From contig JAEOTR010000017.1 of NCBI GenBank assembly GCA_016839705.1, positions 55,396 through 119,395 of the forward strand: a DNA stretch of 64,000 nucleotides, in the 5' to 3' direction. This document shows, one piece after another, positions 8,897 to 17,202 of this stretch. The translations under genes were made by a program, and so were the position numbers. The DNA comes from Promethearchaeota archaeon (GTDB lineage: Archaea > Asgardarchaeota > Lokiarchaeia > Sigyniarchaeales > SOKP01). The notes below the pieces were generated by a model. That model was not told the DNA's origin, made no database searches, and saw only the letters and a list, made by a program, of their open reading frames with translations. How positions within the stretch are numbered: the stretch's first letter is position 1; every line of letters begins with the position of its first letter.

Positions 8897-10837
8897 GGTT
8901 TGAATCAGAGCGTTGGGTTTATCAGGAATAATTTCTATTTCATCTCTTATCCACTCAGAAATCCATTTATTTTTAGCTTTAAAACGACTATCAAGAAATA
9001 TTATCGCTCCTTTATCCGTAATTTTTCGTATTGGTCTACCAGAAGCTTGATTTGCTCTTTGAACTGCGGGATATAAGTAGGCAAAGTTCCACCCTTGTCG
9101 ATAAAAAACTTTATCATAATATTTAATTTTTGCATTAACTCGTGGAGTAGGTAAATGATAAGGGAAGCCAGCAATGACCACAGAGTTCATGTGATTTCCC
9201 GGATAATCTTCCCCCTCTGAATTTCTCCCCCCACATACACCAAGTAAAACCGCACCTCCATTTGAGGACATTGTTTTAAATTGATCAACCATTGCATTGT
9301 TCTCGGAAGCTGATAATCCAGGAGCTTCTTTAAAAAAGCTCTTGTTGTTTCTTTCTACAATTTTATCTATCCCATTAGAAAGAAGTCCTTTAAGTATTTG
9401 ATATGAGGCACAAAAGATACCAACGTTCGCAGGCGTACAAGCCAATACTTCATTGATTTTATTAATTATTTTCTCAAACATTTCAGGAGTTCTATTTTCG
9501 CGCTTAGTATCTACTCCCTCAACAATAACAGCCTTAATATTTTTCTTTTGGAAAGGAGAATTTGCAATTATTTCATTGAAACTTTTACCACTCTCATTTA
9601 ATCCCATTAGATTTTTATACACAAAAGAGTTTACTGTCCCAGAAAGATTTAAGGAAGTATAAACTGATTTTAAGATAGGAATTACGATTTCTCTTGGATC
9701 TAAAGCCACAATCTCTAAAGAAATTGATTTTTTTCCTTTAACTAGCTTAACTGTAAAACAGAAAAAATAATTTTCGAGGTTGTATGTTTTTAGCCATTTT
9801 AACCAAAACTCAGAGAAGGAACCTAAGAAATCTCTTGAAATTTTCCCATCTGAGATTTTCTCATCATGCACTGAAATACTGAATTCCTGCATTTCTTCAA
9901 TTAAATTCTTAAATTCATTTAAATCACTAAAATCTAATTCTTTAAAAAGGAGTTTTAAATATTGAATTGGATCCAGTGCTTGCTCCCCTAAATATAATTT
10001 ATTTTTTTTCTCATCGAAGTGATCTAATAAAGTACTCACAAATCTTTGCATCGATCGTGGTGATCTATACATTTCTAGGTCCTTCAAACATAATCTCAAT
10101 GAATATGGTGTTATTCTATTAGAATTCACTTCTGTTGCTACGTCAATTATATTATGACATTCATCGAGAACTAAAATACAATTTTTAAGTTCTTGATCAA
10201 CAAATTGTAAAAAAAGATCTCGAATGAAGGGATTGAATATCCATTGATAATTACAAATAATCACTCTCATTTCTTTTAATAAAAATTTACATAAAAAATA
10301 AGGACAGATTTTCTCATCCTTACAAAATCCTATTAGTTCCTCAGCATCAATTGGTTTGTTGAATATCTCTGGGGCAATTTTTATTGGATTCTCTACTTTT
10401 CCTTTTTTTTTTATTAAGGTTAAAAAGTGAGAACAATTTCTGTTTTGCCTTAAATCTTTACAAACTGACATAGACTCTTTTGGATTCAATTTTAGGCTTA
10501 ATAAAGTATGATTAAGGCACATTTCATTTCTCCCTCTAATTGAAACTCCATTTAGTTTCAATCCAAGGTTATCACTCTCCAATTTTTGTGAGATTTTTAT
10601 TAGTTCTTTAATAACCCTTCTATTTTGAGAGTGTGTACGGCACATGTAAATGATTTTTAAATTTTTCTCAAATGCTAAAGACAGTAGTCCACTTAAGGCA
10701 ATAATTGTTTTTCCAGCACCATTCGGTGCTACTAATAAAATATTTTTCCTTGATTTTGAGTCTACCTCAATTTGTTTGATAATTTTTTCTTGTTCTCTTC
10801 TAAATTGATCGTACGGAAAAAAAGATAAGTAATTTAT
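8870..10837 (-). CDS. XPD/DinG-type superfamily 2 DNA helicase, ATA start
   Basis: ATP-dependent 5'-3' DNA helicase of the Rad3/XPD family. The first ATG (10645) would remove the Walker A motif. The frame is open upstream to a stop at 10841-10843 and encodes a clear N-terminus: FRREQ (Q-motif-like, ~12-16), APNGAGKT (Walker A, ~37-44) and YMCRTHSQ (motif Ia). No ATG, GTG or TTG exists in that extension, but an ATA at 10835-10837 sits 6 bases after an AGGTG Shine-Dalgarno. Numbered from the ATA, Cys ~107, 126, 135 and 178 (ICPYF) are candidate Fe-S ligands as in XPD, followed by DECH (~225). C-terminal motifs include LLGVCGGRNSEGEDYPG and QASGRPIRK (motif VI). 655 residues, normal for the family. 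Role: excision repair or transcription-linked unwinding by homology. Confidence 0.88.
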   Translation of the reverse strand: MNYLSFFPYDQFRREQEKIIKQIEVDSKSRKNILLVAPNGAGKTIIALSGLLSLAFEKNLKIIYMCRTHSQNRRVIKELIKISQKLESDNLGLKLNGVSIRGRNEMCLNHTLLSLKLNPKESMSVCKDLRQNRNCSHFLTLIKKKGKVENPIKIAPEIFNKPIDAEELIGFCKDEKICPYFLCKFLLKEMRVIICNYQWIFNPFIRDLFLQFVDQELKNCILVLDECHNIIDVATEVNSNRITPYSLRLCLKDLEMYRSPRSMQRFVSTLLDHFDEKKNKLYLGEQALDPIQYLKLLFKELDFSDLNEFKNLIEEMQEFSISVHDEKISDGKISRDFLGSFSEFWLKWLKTYNLENYFFCFTVKLVKGKKSISLEIVALDPREIVIPILKSVYTSLNLSGTVNSFVYKNLMGLNESGKSFNEIIANSPFQKKNIKAVIVEGVDTKRENRTPEMFEKIINKINEVLACTPANVGIFCASYQILKGLLSNGIDKIVERNNKSFFKEAPGLSASENNAMVDQFKTMSSNGGAVLLGVCGGRNSEGEDYPGNHMNSVVIAGFPYHLPTPRVNAKIKYYDKVFYRQGWNFAYLYPAVQRANQASGRPIRKITDKGAIIFLDSRFKAKNKWISEWIRDEIEIIPDKPNALIQTLNPFWDSK

Positions 10838-10843
10838 TTTCTA

Positions 10844-10848
10844 CACCT
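10844..10848 (-). promoter_or_regulatory. Shine-Dalgarno site deciding an ATA start
   Basis: On the minus strand AGGTG ends 6 bases before the ATA at 10837-10835. It is the only ribosome-binding-like site correctly placed to include the helicase Walker A motif. Confidence 0.55.
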
Positions 10849-10935
10849 AAATTCTAATTAACTAAGCGTTGCATTTTTAAATATTTTTAAATTTTATATT
10901 GCCAAAGGGTATAAAAATTTATTCAATTATCGATA

Positions 10936-12366
10936 TTAATCGTGTAATACTGGTTTTCTAGCAGCTAGAACCGCATCCAAACGTTTAATTGGAGTATTAT
11001 GAGGAGAGGTTTTTAGTGTATTTGGATCTGATTCTGCTTCATAGTATATTTTATCCATTACTTCAATAAAATGATCCAAAGAGGCTTTTGATTCAGTTTC
11101 AGTGGGTTCTATCATTAATGCTCCCTGAACCACTAGAGGAAAGTAAACCGTTGGGGCATATATTCCATAATCAAGCATTCTTTTAGCAACATCTTCGGTA
11201 GTTATATTATTAGGTAAATTGCGATCAGTGATAACGAATTCGTGTTGACAAGTACGCTTATATGGTAAAAAGTAATTATCTTTCAAAAGTACTCTTAAAT
11301 AATTGGCATTTAAAACGGATATCTGTCCAACTCTTTTTAATCCCTCAGCACCTAATGCTAATATATAAGCGTAAGCCCGAACTATTATCCCAAAATTTCC
11401 CCAAAACGCTTTAATTCGGCCTATAGAATTATCATTGTTTTCTTGGCAAGCTAAACCATTTTCAGTTGATATTATACATGGTCCTGGAAGATATGGGACA
11501 AGTTCATCTATCACTCCTAATGGTCCTGAACCTGGACCTCCACCTCCATGTGGTGTTGAAAAAGTTTTATGCAAATTCAGATGGACAATATCAAATCCCA
11601 TATCTCCGGGTCTACAAATACCCAATATGGGATTCAAATTTGCACCATCATAATAGCATAAACCCCCATTTTCATGAACAATTTTGGTGATTTTTTTAAT
11701 TTGCCGATCAAATATTCCTAATGTATTAGGATTCGTTAACATAATTCCTGCTACATCACCATCTGCCATAGCATATTCTAAATGATCAAGCGGTACTTCC
11801 CCAAATTTATTCGATTTTAATTCTATAATTGAGAATCCTGCCATTTTAGCTGAAGCAGGATTAGTTCCGTGAGCTGAATCGGGTACAATAATTTTATGTT
11901 TTTGAATTCCTTTTGATTCAAAAAACTTTTTTATAATCAATAATCCTGCTAATTCTCCATGCGCCCCAGCTGCAGGTTGAAGTGAAAAACCATCCATACC
12001 TGTTATTTCCCCTAATAATTTTGAGATGCCATATAATAATTCAATCGAACCATGATTTTCTTCTTGAAGGGGATGTACTTGGGAAAATCCTTTTAACCTT
12101 TCTACAACTTCATTAATTTTCGGGTTATATTTCATGGTACAAGAACCAAGAGGATATATTCCTGTATCCACACCATAATTATGTTGGCTTAACTTGACAA
12201 AATGACGAATAATTTCAATTTCTGGAATATTCGGAATAGGAATTTTTTCTCTAATTAAAGATTTAGGAAGTATTTCATTGAGATCAACGACTTCTATGTC
12301 CATATTTGGTATGTAATTACTCTGGGCTCCATTGATTCCTCTATCGAATATTAAATCAGATTTTAT
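10936..12366 (-). CDS. gcvPB: Glycine dehydrogenase (decarboxylating) subunit 2
   Basis: PLP-bearing half of the split P-protein, which decarboxylates glycine and transfers the aminomethyl group to lipoyl-GcvH. The PLP Lys lies in HLNLHKTFSTPHGGGGPG. The substrate/PLP region includes SLQPAAGAHGEL, HGTNPASAKMAG and TNPNTLG. The first ATG (12303) leaves out the conserved N-terminal segment; the frame is open upstream and reads SDLIFDRGINGAQSNYIPN, matching the family LIFE(L)-x-GR-type start. Only ATC/ATA codons are available there; an ATA at 12366-12364 overlaps the gcvPA stop (ATAA), with GGAGGGT 8 bases upstream. An ATC at 12369-12367 is the alternative. This gives ~476 residues, as usual for GcvPB. 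Last gene of the gcvT-H-PA-PB operon. Confidence 0.93.
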   Translation of the reverse strand: MKSDLIFDRGINGAQSNYIPNMDIEVVDLNEILPKSLIREKIPIPNIPEIEIIRHFVKLSQHNYGVDTGIYPLGSCTMKYNPKINEVVERLKGFSQVHPLQEENHGSIELLYGISKLLGEITGMDGFSLQPAAGAHGELAGLLIIKKFFESKGIQKHKIIVPDSAHGTNPASAKMAGFSIIELKSNKFGEVPLDHLEYAMADGDVAGIMLTNPNTLGIFDRQIKKITKIVHENGGLCYYDGANLNPILGICRPGDMGFDIVHLNLHKTFSTPHGGGGPGSGPLGVIDELVPYLPGPCIISTENGLACQENNDNSIGRIKAFWGNFGIIVRAYAYILALGAEGLKRVGQISVLNANYLRVLLKDNYFLPYKRTCQHEFVITDRNLPNNITTEDVAKRMLDYGIYAPTVYFPLVVQGALMIEPTETESKASLDHFIEVMDKIYYEAESDPNTLKTSPHNTPIKRLDAVLAARKPVLHD

Positions 12367-13709
12367 GATGATCTACCCTCCATATTATTTTCTAATGCCT
12401 TTTGAGCAGCAGAAATAAATCTATTGATTGAATTCTTTGAATTCATTTCAGTAACGCATACTAATGCGATATTTTGCATATCAGGATAATACTTTGAAAT
12501 TTCCAATGGAGGTAATAAATCGTGTTTCTTACACTCTACAATCAAAGAATTAATATTTGGACATTTAACTATAAACTCATTATATGTTGGTTTCTGATTT
12601 AAAATTGTGTATCCCGGAACTTTAGAGAGTTTTTGCTTGAGATAATGAACTTTTTGAAGATTTTGGAGGGCTATTTCCTTTAATCCTGTCTCACCCATTG
12701 CTAAAAGATAGGTTAATGCTGCCAATGCACATAATGCTTGATTCGTACATATATTTGAACTGGCTTTTTCACGTCGAATATGTTGTTCGCGTGCTTGTAA
12801 AGTTAAAATAAAACCTTCTCTTGAACCATTAATCTCTTTAGTTTTTCCAACCAATCTTCCGGGCATTTTTCTTAAATATTTCTGTCTTGCAGTAAATATT
12901 CCTAATCCTGGTCCTCCAAAAGAAGGATGAATCCCGAAAGATTGGCCTTCAGACACAAAAATATCAATCCCCATTGACCCAGGGGGTTTTAAAATACCCA
13001 AACAAGTTGGATCTGTCATTATTTGGATTACTAAACAACTTGGTGATACATCCTTGATATTTTTAACTAAGTCAGATATATCTTCGATATCACCAAAGAA
13101 ATTAGGACTCTGGAATAATACTGCAGCCACATCTTCGTCTAATTGGGCAATTAAAGTATTTTCTTTTGCTAGTTTGATATTAATATTTTGACCCCAACAA
13201 TAGGTTTTAACAACTTCGATATACTCTGGATGAATTCCATCAAGCAGAACTATAGTTTTTTTATTAGTAATTAGACTAGACATAACTGCTGCTTCAGCAA
13301 GGGCAGTAGAACCATCATACATGCTTGCATTAGCGACATCCATTTGAGTTAGTCGGGAGATTATCGTTTGATACTCATAAATAGCTTGCAAATATCCTTG
13401 GCTTGCTTCTGCTTGATAGGGGGTGTAGGAAGTGTAAAATTCTGATCTTGAAATTACGAAATTAACCAAAGAAGGTATGTAATGGTAATAACATCCTGCA
13501 CCTAAGAATGAATTAGAATAAATTTTGTTTTTTTTTGAAATTCCTTCCATGAGTTGTAAAAGATCAGGCTCAGATAAACCAGGAGGTAAATCTAATTTCT
13601 CTATGATTAGATCTTTCGGTATATCGTGAAAAAATTCTTCCAAACTAGAAACACCAGTTACTTTTAGCATCTCGGCAATGGTTTTATTATCCTGTGGGAC
13701 AAAATCCAT
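12363..13709 (-). CDS. gcvPA: Glycine dehydrogenase (decarboxylating) subunit 1
   Basis: Non-PLP-lysine half of the split glycine decarboxylase; forms the P-protein with GcvPB. Family hallmarks: N-terminal SLEEFFHDIP, YSNSFLGAGCYYHYIPS, FYTSYTPYQAEASQG, NASMYDGSTALAEA, and FGGPGLGIFTAR followed by MPGRLVGKT. Length 448 is standard. ATG start at 13709. The split PA/PB organisation is normal for archaea and many Gram-positives. The end of this gene carries the Shine-Dalgarno for gcvPB, implying tight translational coupling. It follows gcvH by 65 bases. Confidence 0.95.
   Translation of the reverse strand: MDFVPQDNKTIAEMLKVTGVSSLEEFFHDIPKDLIIEKLDLPPGLSEPDLLQLMEGISKKNKIYSNSFLGAGCYYHYIPSLVNFVISRSEFYTSYTPYQAEASQGYLQAIYEYQTIISRLTQMDVANASMYDGSTALAEAAVMSSLITNKKTIVLLDGIHPEYIEVVKTYCWGQNINIKLAKENTLIAQLDEDVAAVLFQSPNFFGDIEDISDLVKNIKDVSPSCLVIQIMTDPTCLGILKPPGSMGIDIFVSEGQSFGIHPSFGGPGLGIFTARQKYLRKMPGRLVGKTKEINGSREGFILTLQAREQHIRREKASSNICTNQALCALAALTYLLAMGETGLKEIALQNLQKVHYLKQKLSKVPGYTILNQKPTYNEFIVKCPNINSLIVECKKHDLLPPLEISKYYPDMQNIALVCVTEMNSKNSINRFISAAQKALENNMEGRSS
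12375..12381 (-). promoter_or_regulatory. Shine-Dalgarno for gcvPB inside the 3' end of gcvPA
   Basis: Minus-strand GGAGGGT, the strongest ribosome-binding match in the operon, lies inside the last codons of gcvPA. It is 8 bases before the ATA (12366) and 5 before the ATC (12369), but more than 70 bases from the first ATG of gcvPB. It therefore supports the longer GcvPB. Confidence 0.65.
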
Positions 13710-13774
13710 ATGAACTATTTCAACTCAGTTGTTTACATTTAAAAATTAATTTAACGAATAAAAGAAAAAAAATA

Positions 13775-14170
13775 TTATTGTTCTTCTGATTTGACATATT
13801 CTTTATAATCTTCAACAGATATAAGTTCTTCAATTTCATTTGGATGAGAAATTTTAATCTTCATCATCCATCCACTATCATAAGGAGAATTATTTGCAAG
13901 TTCGGGATTATCAACAAGTCGCTTATTTATTTCAATAACTTCCCCAGATAGAGGCATTATTAGATCTCCTACTGCTTTCACCGATTCAATTTCACCGGCG
14001 TGACTTTCTTTTTCAAAAACCATTCCGACATCTGGGAGTTCAATAAAGACAATATCACCTAAATTATGTTGAGCGTAATCCGTTATCCCAACAACAGTAA
14101 CACTATTCTCAAATCTTACCCATTCATGAGTTGTTGTGTACATCAATTCACTTGGAAATTCATAACTCAT
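13775..14170 (-). CDS. gcvH: Glycine cleavage system H protein (lipoyl carrier)
   Basis: Shuttles the aminomethyl group between P-, T- and L-proteins on a lipoyl arm. The lipoylated Lys is Lys65 in the ESVKAVGDL motif. The flanks YTTTHEWVRFENSVTVVGITDYAQ and LPDVG, and the later NPELANNSPYDSGWMMKI, are textbook GcvH. Length 131 is normal. ATG start at 14170. It lies 33 bases after gcvT and is co-transcribed with it. No lipoate ligase or dihydrolipoamide dehydrogenase gene is in the window, so lipoylation and the L-protein must be encoded elsewhere. Confidence 0.96.
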   Translation of the reverse strand: MSYEFPSELMYTTTHEWVRFENSVTVVGITDYAQHNLGDIVFIELPDVGMVFEKESHAGEIESVKAVGDLIMPLSGEVIEINKRLVDNPELANNSPYDSGWMMKIKISHPNEIEELISVEDYKEYVKSEEQ

Positions 14171-14203
14171 TTTTTTTCACATTTTTCTATGATTCTTTAT
14201 TAT

Positions 14204-15301
14204 TTACACATTTCGATAAAAAGGTGTAGAAACTATGATACCCTGTACAACCTTCCCACGGATTTCAATTTCTAACTCAGTCCCAACTTCATTAAACGGA
14301 ATTTTTACCAATCCTAAACCGATAGTCTTCTTAAGTGTAGGTGAATATCCACCAGAAGTTACATATCCTATTTCATTACCGTCTTTAAAGATTTTACAAT
14401 TCTGACGAATAATACCTTTACCCCGTAAATTAAGGCCAACTAAGATTCTCTCTGTACCTTCAGATTTCTGTTTCAATAAATTTTCTTTTCCAATATACTC
14501 AACACTTTTTTTAGGTTTTACTAGCCAGTTCAATCCTGCTTCAATTGGAGTGATAGTGTCATTAATTTCGTGCCCATATAATGAATAAGCTGCTTCTAAT
14601 CTTAATGAATCTCTCGCACCTAAACCAGCAGGACTAGCTCCTGTCTTTAATAAATCATTCCAGATTTTCTCTGAATTTTCTTTATCAAAAGAAATTTCAA
14701 ATCCTCTTTCTCCTGTGTATCCCGTTCTAGCTAAAAAGATAGGTATATTGTTCAGTTTACAATGTTTGAAATAAAACCTTTTAATATCAGATAGATCAAT
14801 ATCAACAAGCGGTTGAAGTAGATCGTCTGATTTAGGCCCTTGTAATGCTAAACGACTTCGTTTTGAAGTTAGATCTTGAATTTTCACGTCTTTTCCCTTA
14901 ATATGTTCATTTAACCACTGAAAATCCTTTTGAATATTTACAGCATTTACGATTATTCTAAAAAGTTCAACATTCTCTTCATAGTAGAACAAATCATCAA
15001 CAACGGTTCCATTCTCATAGCACATGCAAGAATATTGTCCTTTAGATTCTTCCAGTAAATTTAAATCATTTACCATGATATATTGAAGAAAAGGGAATAC
15101 ATCCTTACCATTGAGTAAAAATTCTCCCATATGAGATATATCAAAAACTCCTGCGTTGGAGCGAACGTTCTCGTGTTCCTTAATTATACTCTGATATTGA
15201 ACTGGCATCAACCATCCAGAAAAGTTAACTATTCGTGCACCGAGATTTTTGTGAATCTCGTAAAGGGGTGTTCTTTTATTACCGTTTTTTTCAATATCCA
15301 C
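14204..15301 (-). CDS. gcvT: Aminomethyltransferase (glycine cleavage T protein)
   Basis: Transfers the methylene carbon from aminomethyl-lipoyl-GcvH to a tetrahydropterin and releases ammonia. Motifs: YEIHKNLGARIVNFSGWLMPVQY at the N-terminus, SHMGEF, ARTGYTGERGFEI and GARDSLRLEAAYSLYGHEI, the Asp and Glu-rich pterin site. Length 365 is usual. GTG start at 15301. First gene of the gcv operon. Because the same window encodes H4MPT enzymes (mch, mtd, ftr), the physiological acceptor may be H4MPT rather than folate; this is inference, since acceptor specificity cannot be read directly. Confidence 0.95.
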   Translation of the reverse strand: MDIEKNGNKRTPLYEIHKNLGARIVNFSGWLMPVQYQSIIKEHENVRSNAGVFDISHMGEFLLNGKDVFPFLQYIMVNDLNLLEESKGQYSCMCYENGTVVDDLFYYEENVELFRIIVNAVNIQKDFQWLNEHIKGKDVKIQDLTSKRSRLALQGPKSDDLLQPLVDIDLSDIKRFYFKHCKLNNIPIFLARTGYTGERGFEISFDKENSEKIWNDLLKTGASPAGLGARDSLRLEAAYSLYGHEINDTITPIEAGLNWLVKPKKSVEYIGKENLLKQKSEGTERILVGLNLRGKGIIRQNCKIFKDGNEIGYVTSGGYSPTLKKTIGLGLVKIPFNEVGTELEIEIRGKVVQGIIVSTPFYRNV

Positions 15302-15503
15302 TTTATCTACCCTGTTTTTACATTATTAAATGTGCATTAGGTATCTTGTAGAATAAAATAGTATGAAAAATTTAAATTTTTAGAGTTTAGGTTATTAGGT
15401 GCCATAGCAATTAATAGAATATGATGGAACCATTAGTAATAAACTAAATCTTTTAATCATATATTCATAAAAGTTTAATTATTAGGTTGATTTTACTAAA
15501 AAA

Positions 15504-16406
15504 ATGAGCGAGGATAATAATAAGGATTTTTTTTTACCATTAAGGAATTTGTTCCAAGAAAGTTTAATTCGTGATATTATCATCTTTACTTTCATTTTTA
15601 TATTAGTGAACACACAAGGATGGGTTGATATATTTCTTCTATTATTTCCACTCGTGACTTTTGGATTTTCACTTTTCTTTAGAATAATCAATTCAAATAA
15701 ATGGAGAACCGAATTTGAAAACAGTTATATTATTTATAATCCTTTGGGCTTAGAAAAAAAACATGCAAATCGTCTAACTTTTTCTGCTCTCGTTCAATTA
15801 ATATTAATATTTTGGTTAGGTGCGGAATCCCTCTACAATCCACATTTGGTAGAAGGATATTTTATATACTTTAATTTGTTATTCTTCTTCTCATTTTCAT
15901 TTGGTTTTTTTTGGGTTTTTATTGATGTGTGGAAATATTCAAGAATAGAGATCATTTCCGATGAGGATAATAATGGAAATATCCCAAAATATAAATCTAA
16001 TAATAGAAGTAATAAAGGGAATGTAATATCTTCTCTTAATATTCAAAATGTAAGGATTATCAGTATAACTAATTTCTTAGGATTCATCATCTTAAACATT
16101 ATAAATACTATATTAACCCTCTTTATATTCTTTAATCCATCTCTAGGAATCCCCTTGATCCTTCCTGGAACTGGAAGTTTGGGCTCAGAACCTATAAAAA
16201 TATCTCTGATTTTCTACATATTACTCATAATTTCTCCTTTATTAACTGCTATTTCACTTTTTTTAAACTACCGAGACATCAATAAATTTCAAAAAGAAAA
16301 ATTAGATAAAATTATTAAATCCTTTCCACCGAATATTCAAATACAAATTATGGAAAATCTGAAGGGAATAAATGAAAAAATAAAAAAACAAATGAAAATT
16401 GAATGA
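15504..16406 (+). CDS. Polytopic membrane protein of unknown function
   Basis: Not recognised. Two hydrophobic segments lie at ~23-60, a pair at ~90-140, and two or three between ~188 and 262, giving about six membrane helices. A hydrophilic loop at ~148-185 is rich in Asn, Asp, Lys and Ser. The C-terminal 35 residues are a charged amphipathic tail (FQKEKLDKIIKSFP) predicted to face the cytoplasm. ATG start at 15504; transcribed divergently from gcvT over ~200 AT-rich bases and convergent with the Ras-like GTPase. No catalytic motif is seen. Confidence 0.75.
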   Translation: MSEDNNKDFFLPLRNLFQESLIRDIIIFTFIFILVNTQGWVDIFLLLFPLVTFGFSLFFRIINSNKWRTEFENSYIIYNPLGLEKKHANRLTFSALVQLILIFWLGAESLYNPHLVEGYFIYFNLLFFFSFSFGFFWVFIDVWKYSRIEIISDEDNNGNIPKYKSNNRSNKGNVISSLNIQNVRIISITNFLGFIILNIINTILTLFIFFNPSLGIPLILPGTGSLGSEPIKISLIFYILLIISPLLTAISLFLNYRDINKFQKEKLDKIIKSFPPNIQIQIMENLKGINEKIKKQMKIE

Positions 16407-16452
16407 AGAATTAAGAAAATCAAATTAAGAATTGAAAAAATGTGTAAAAAAC

Positions 16453-16986
16453 TTAATCTATAATTCCCTGTTTTTTCAAGATTAACTTTGTTAAAGTTTC
16501 AAATATCCTTTTGTTATTCTCCCCACTCTTTGAGGAAGTCTCATAAAACCGGTCAATCTTGTGTTTCTCTTTAAATTCTTGAGCTTGTGTAGTTTCTACA
16601 CTTCGACGGATATCTGCCAAATCTAACTTTTCTCCAACCAGAATAAAAACGGGATTAACTGCGTTATTCTTTACAATATTATACCATTCTTCTAAACTTT
16701 CAAAACTTGTATGACGAGTTATGTCATAACATAATAAACATCCTGTAGCCCCTCGAGCATAGTTAGGAAGAAATATTCGAAAACGCCTTTCCCCAGCAAA
16801 ATCCCAGATCTGGAGGTTAGCTGTTGTTTTCTCATCTATTTGGATATTTTCAACAGCTAAATCTGTTCCTATGGTTATTTTCTGCGGAATGAACTGCCCC
16901 GTCGATAACCTCTGCACCATAGTGCTTTTTCCGACGCCCCCGTCTCCCACAACAACTATTTTGAACAAAAGTTTACGCGATGCCAT
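16453..16986 (-). CDS. Ras/Rab-like small GTPase with altered G3 and G4 motifs
   Basis: Single-domain GTPase of 177 residues. G1/P-loop is GDGGVGKST (~13-21). The switch I Thr is present in TIGTDLAV. G3 is WDFAGERRF, where the usual catalytic Gln is Glu. G4 is VGEKLDL, where the usual NKxD Asn is Glu. G5 is ETSSKSG. No C-terminal Cys prenylation motif is present, as in most Asgard small GTPases. By family it would act as a membrane-trafficking or signalling switch. The Gln-to-Glu and Asn-to-Glu changes imply altered hydrolysis and nucleotide affinity. No exchange factor or activator is adjacent. Confidence 0.92.
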   Translation of the reverse strand: MASRKLLFKIVVVGDGGVGKSTMVQRLSTGQFIPQKITIGTDLAVENIQIDEKTTANLQIWDFAGERRFRIFLPNYARGATGCLLCYDITRHTSFESLEEWYNIVKNNAVNPVFILVGEKLDLADIRRSVETTQAQEFKEKHKIDRFYETSSKSGENNKRIFETLTKLILKKQGIID

Positions 16987-17202
16987 TATTGTTTATTTTT
17001 GGGGAGTTTTTTTAATATATTATTATTTTCTCTGTAAAAAATTTTTCTTACATTAATTATCGAATAGACCTTTTTTATATTTAAATTACATGATAATTAC
17101 TTAAATAATGCATGAATTTGCAATTAATGAAGAATTTCGATCTTTCAACTAAGAATCTAATTTTTCAAATATAAAAAGAAATAATAATAAAAAATTAAAG
17201 GT

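Noticed and set aside
10646..10840. A frameshift or truncation removing the helicase N-terminus
   Set aside because: The Walker A region is in the same frame as the rest of the gene with no stop; only the start codon is unusual.
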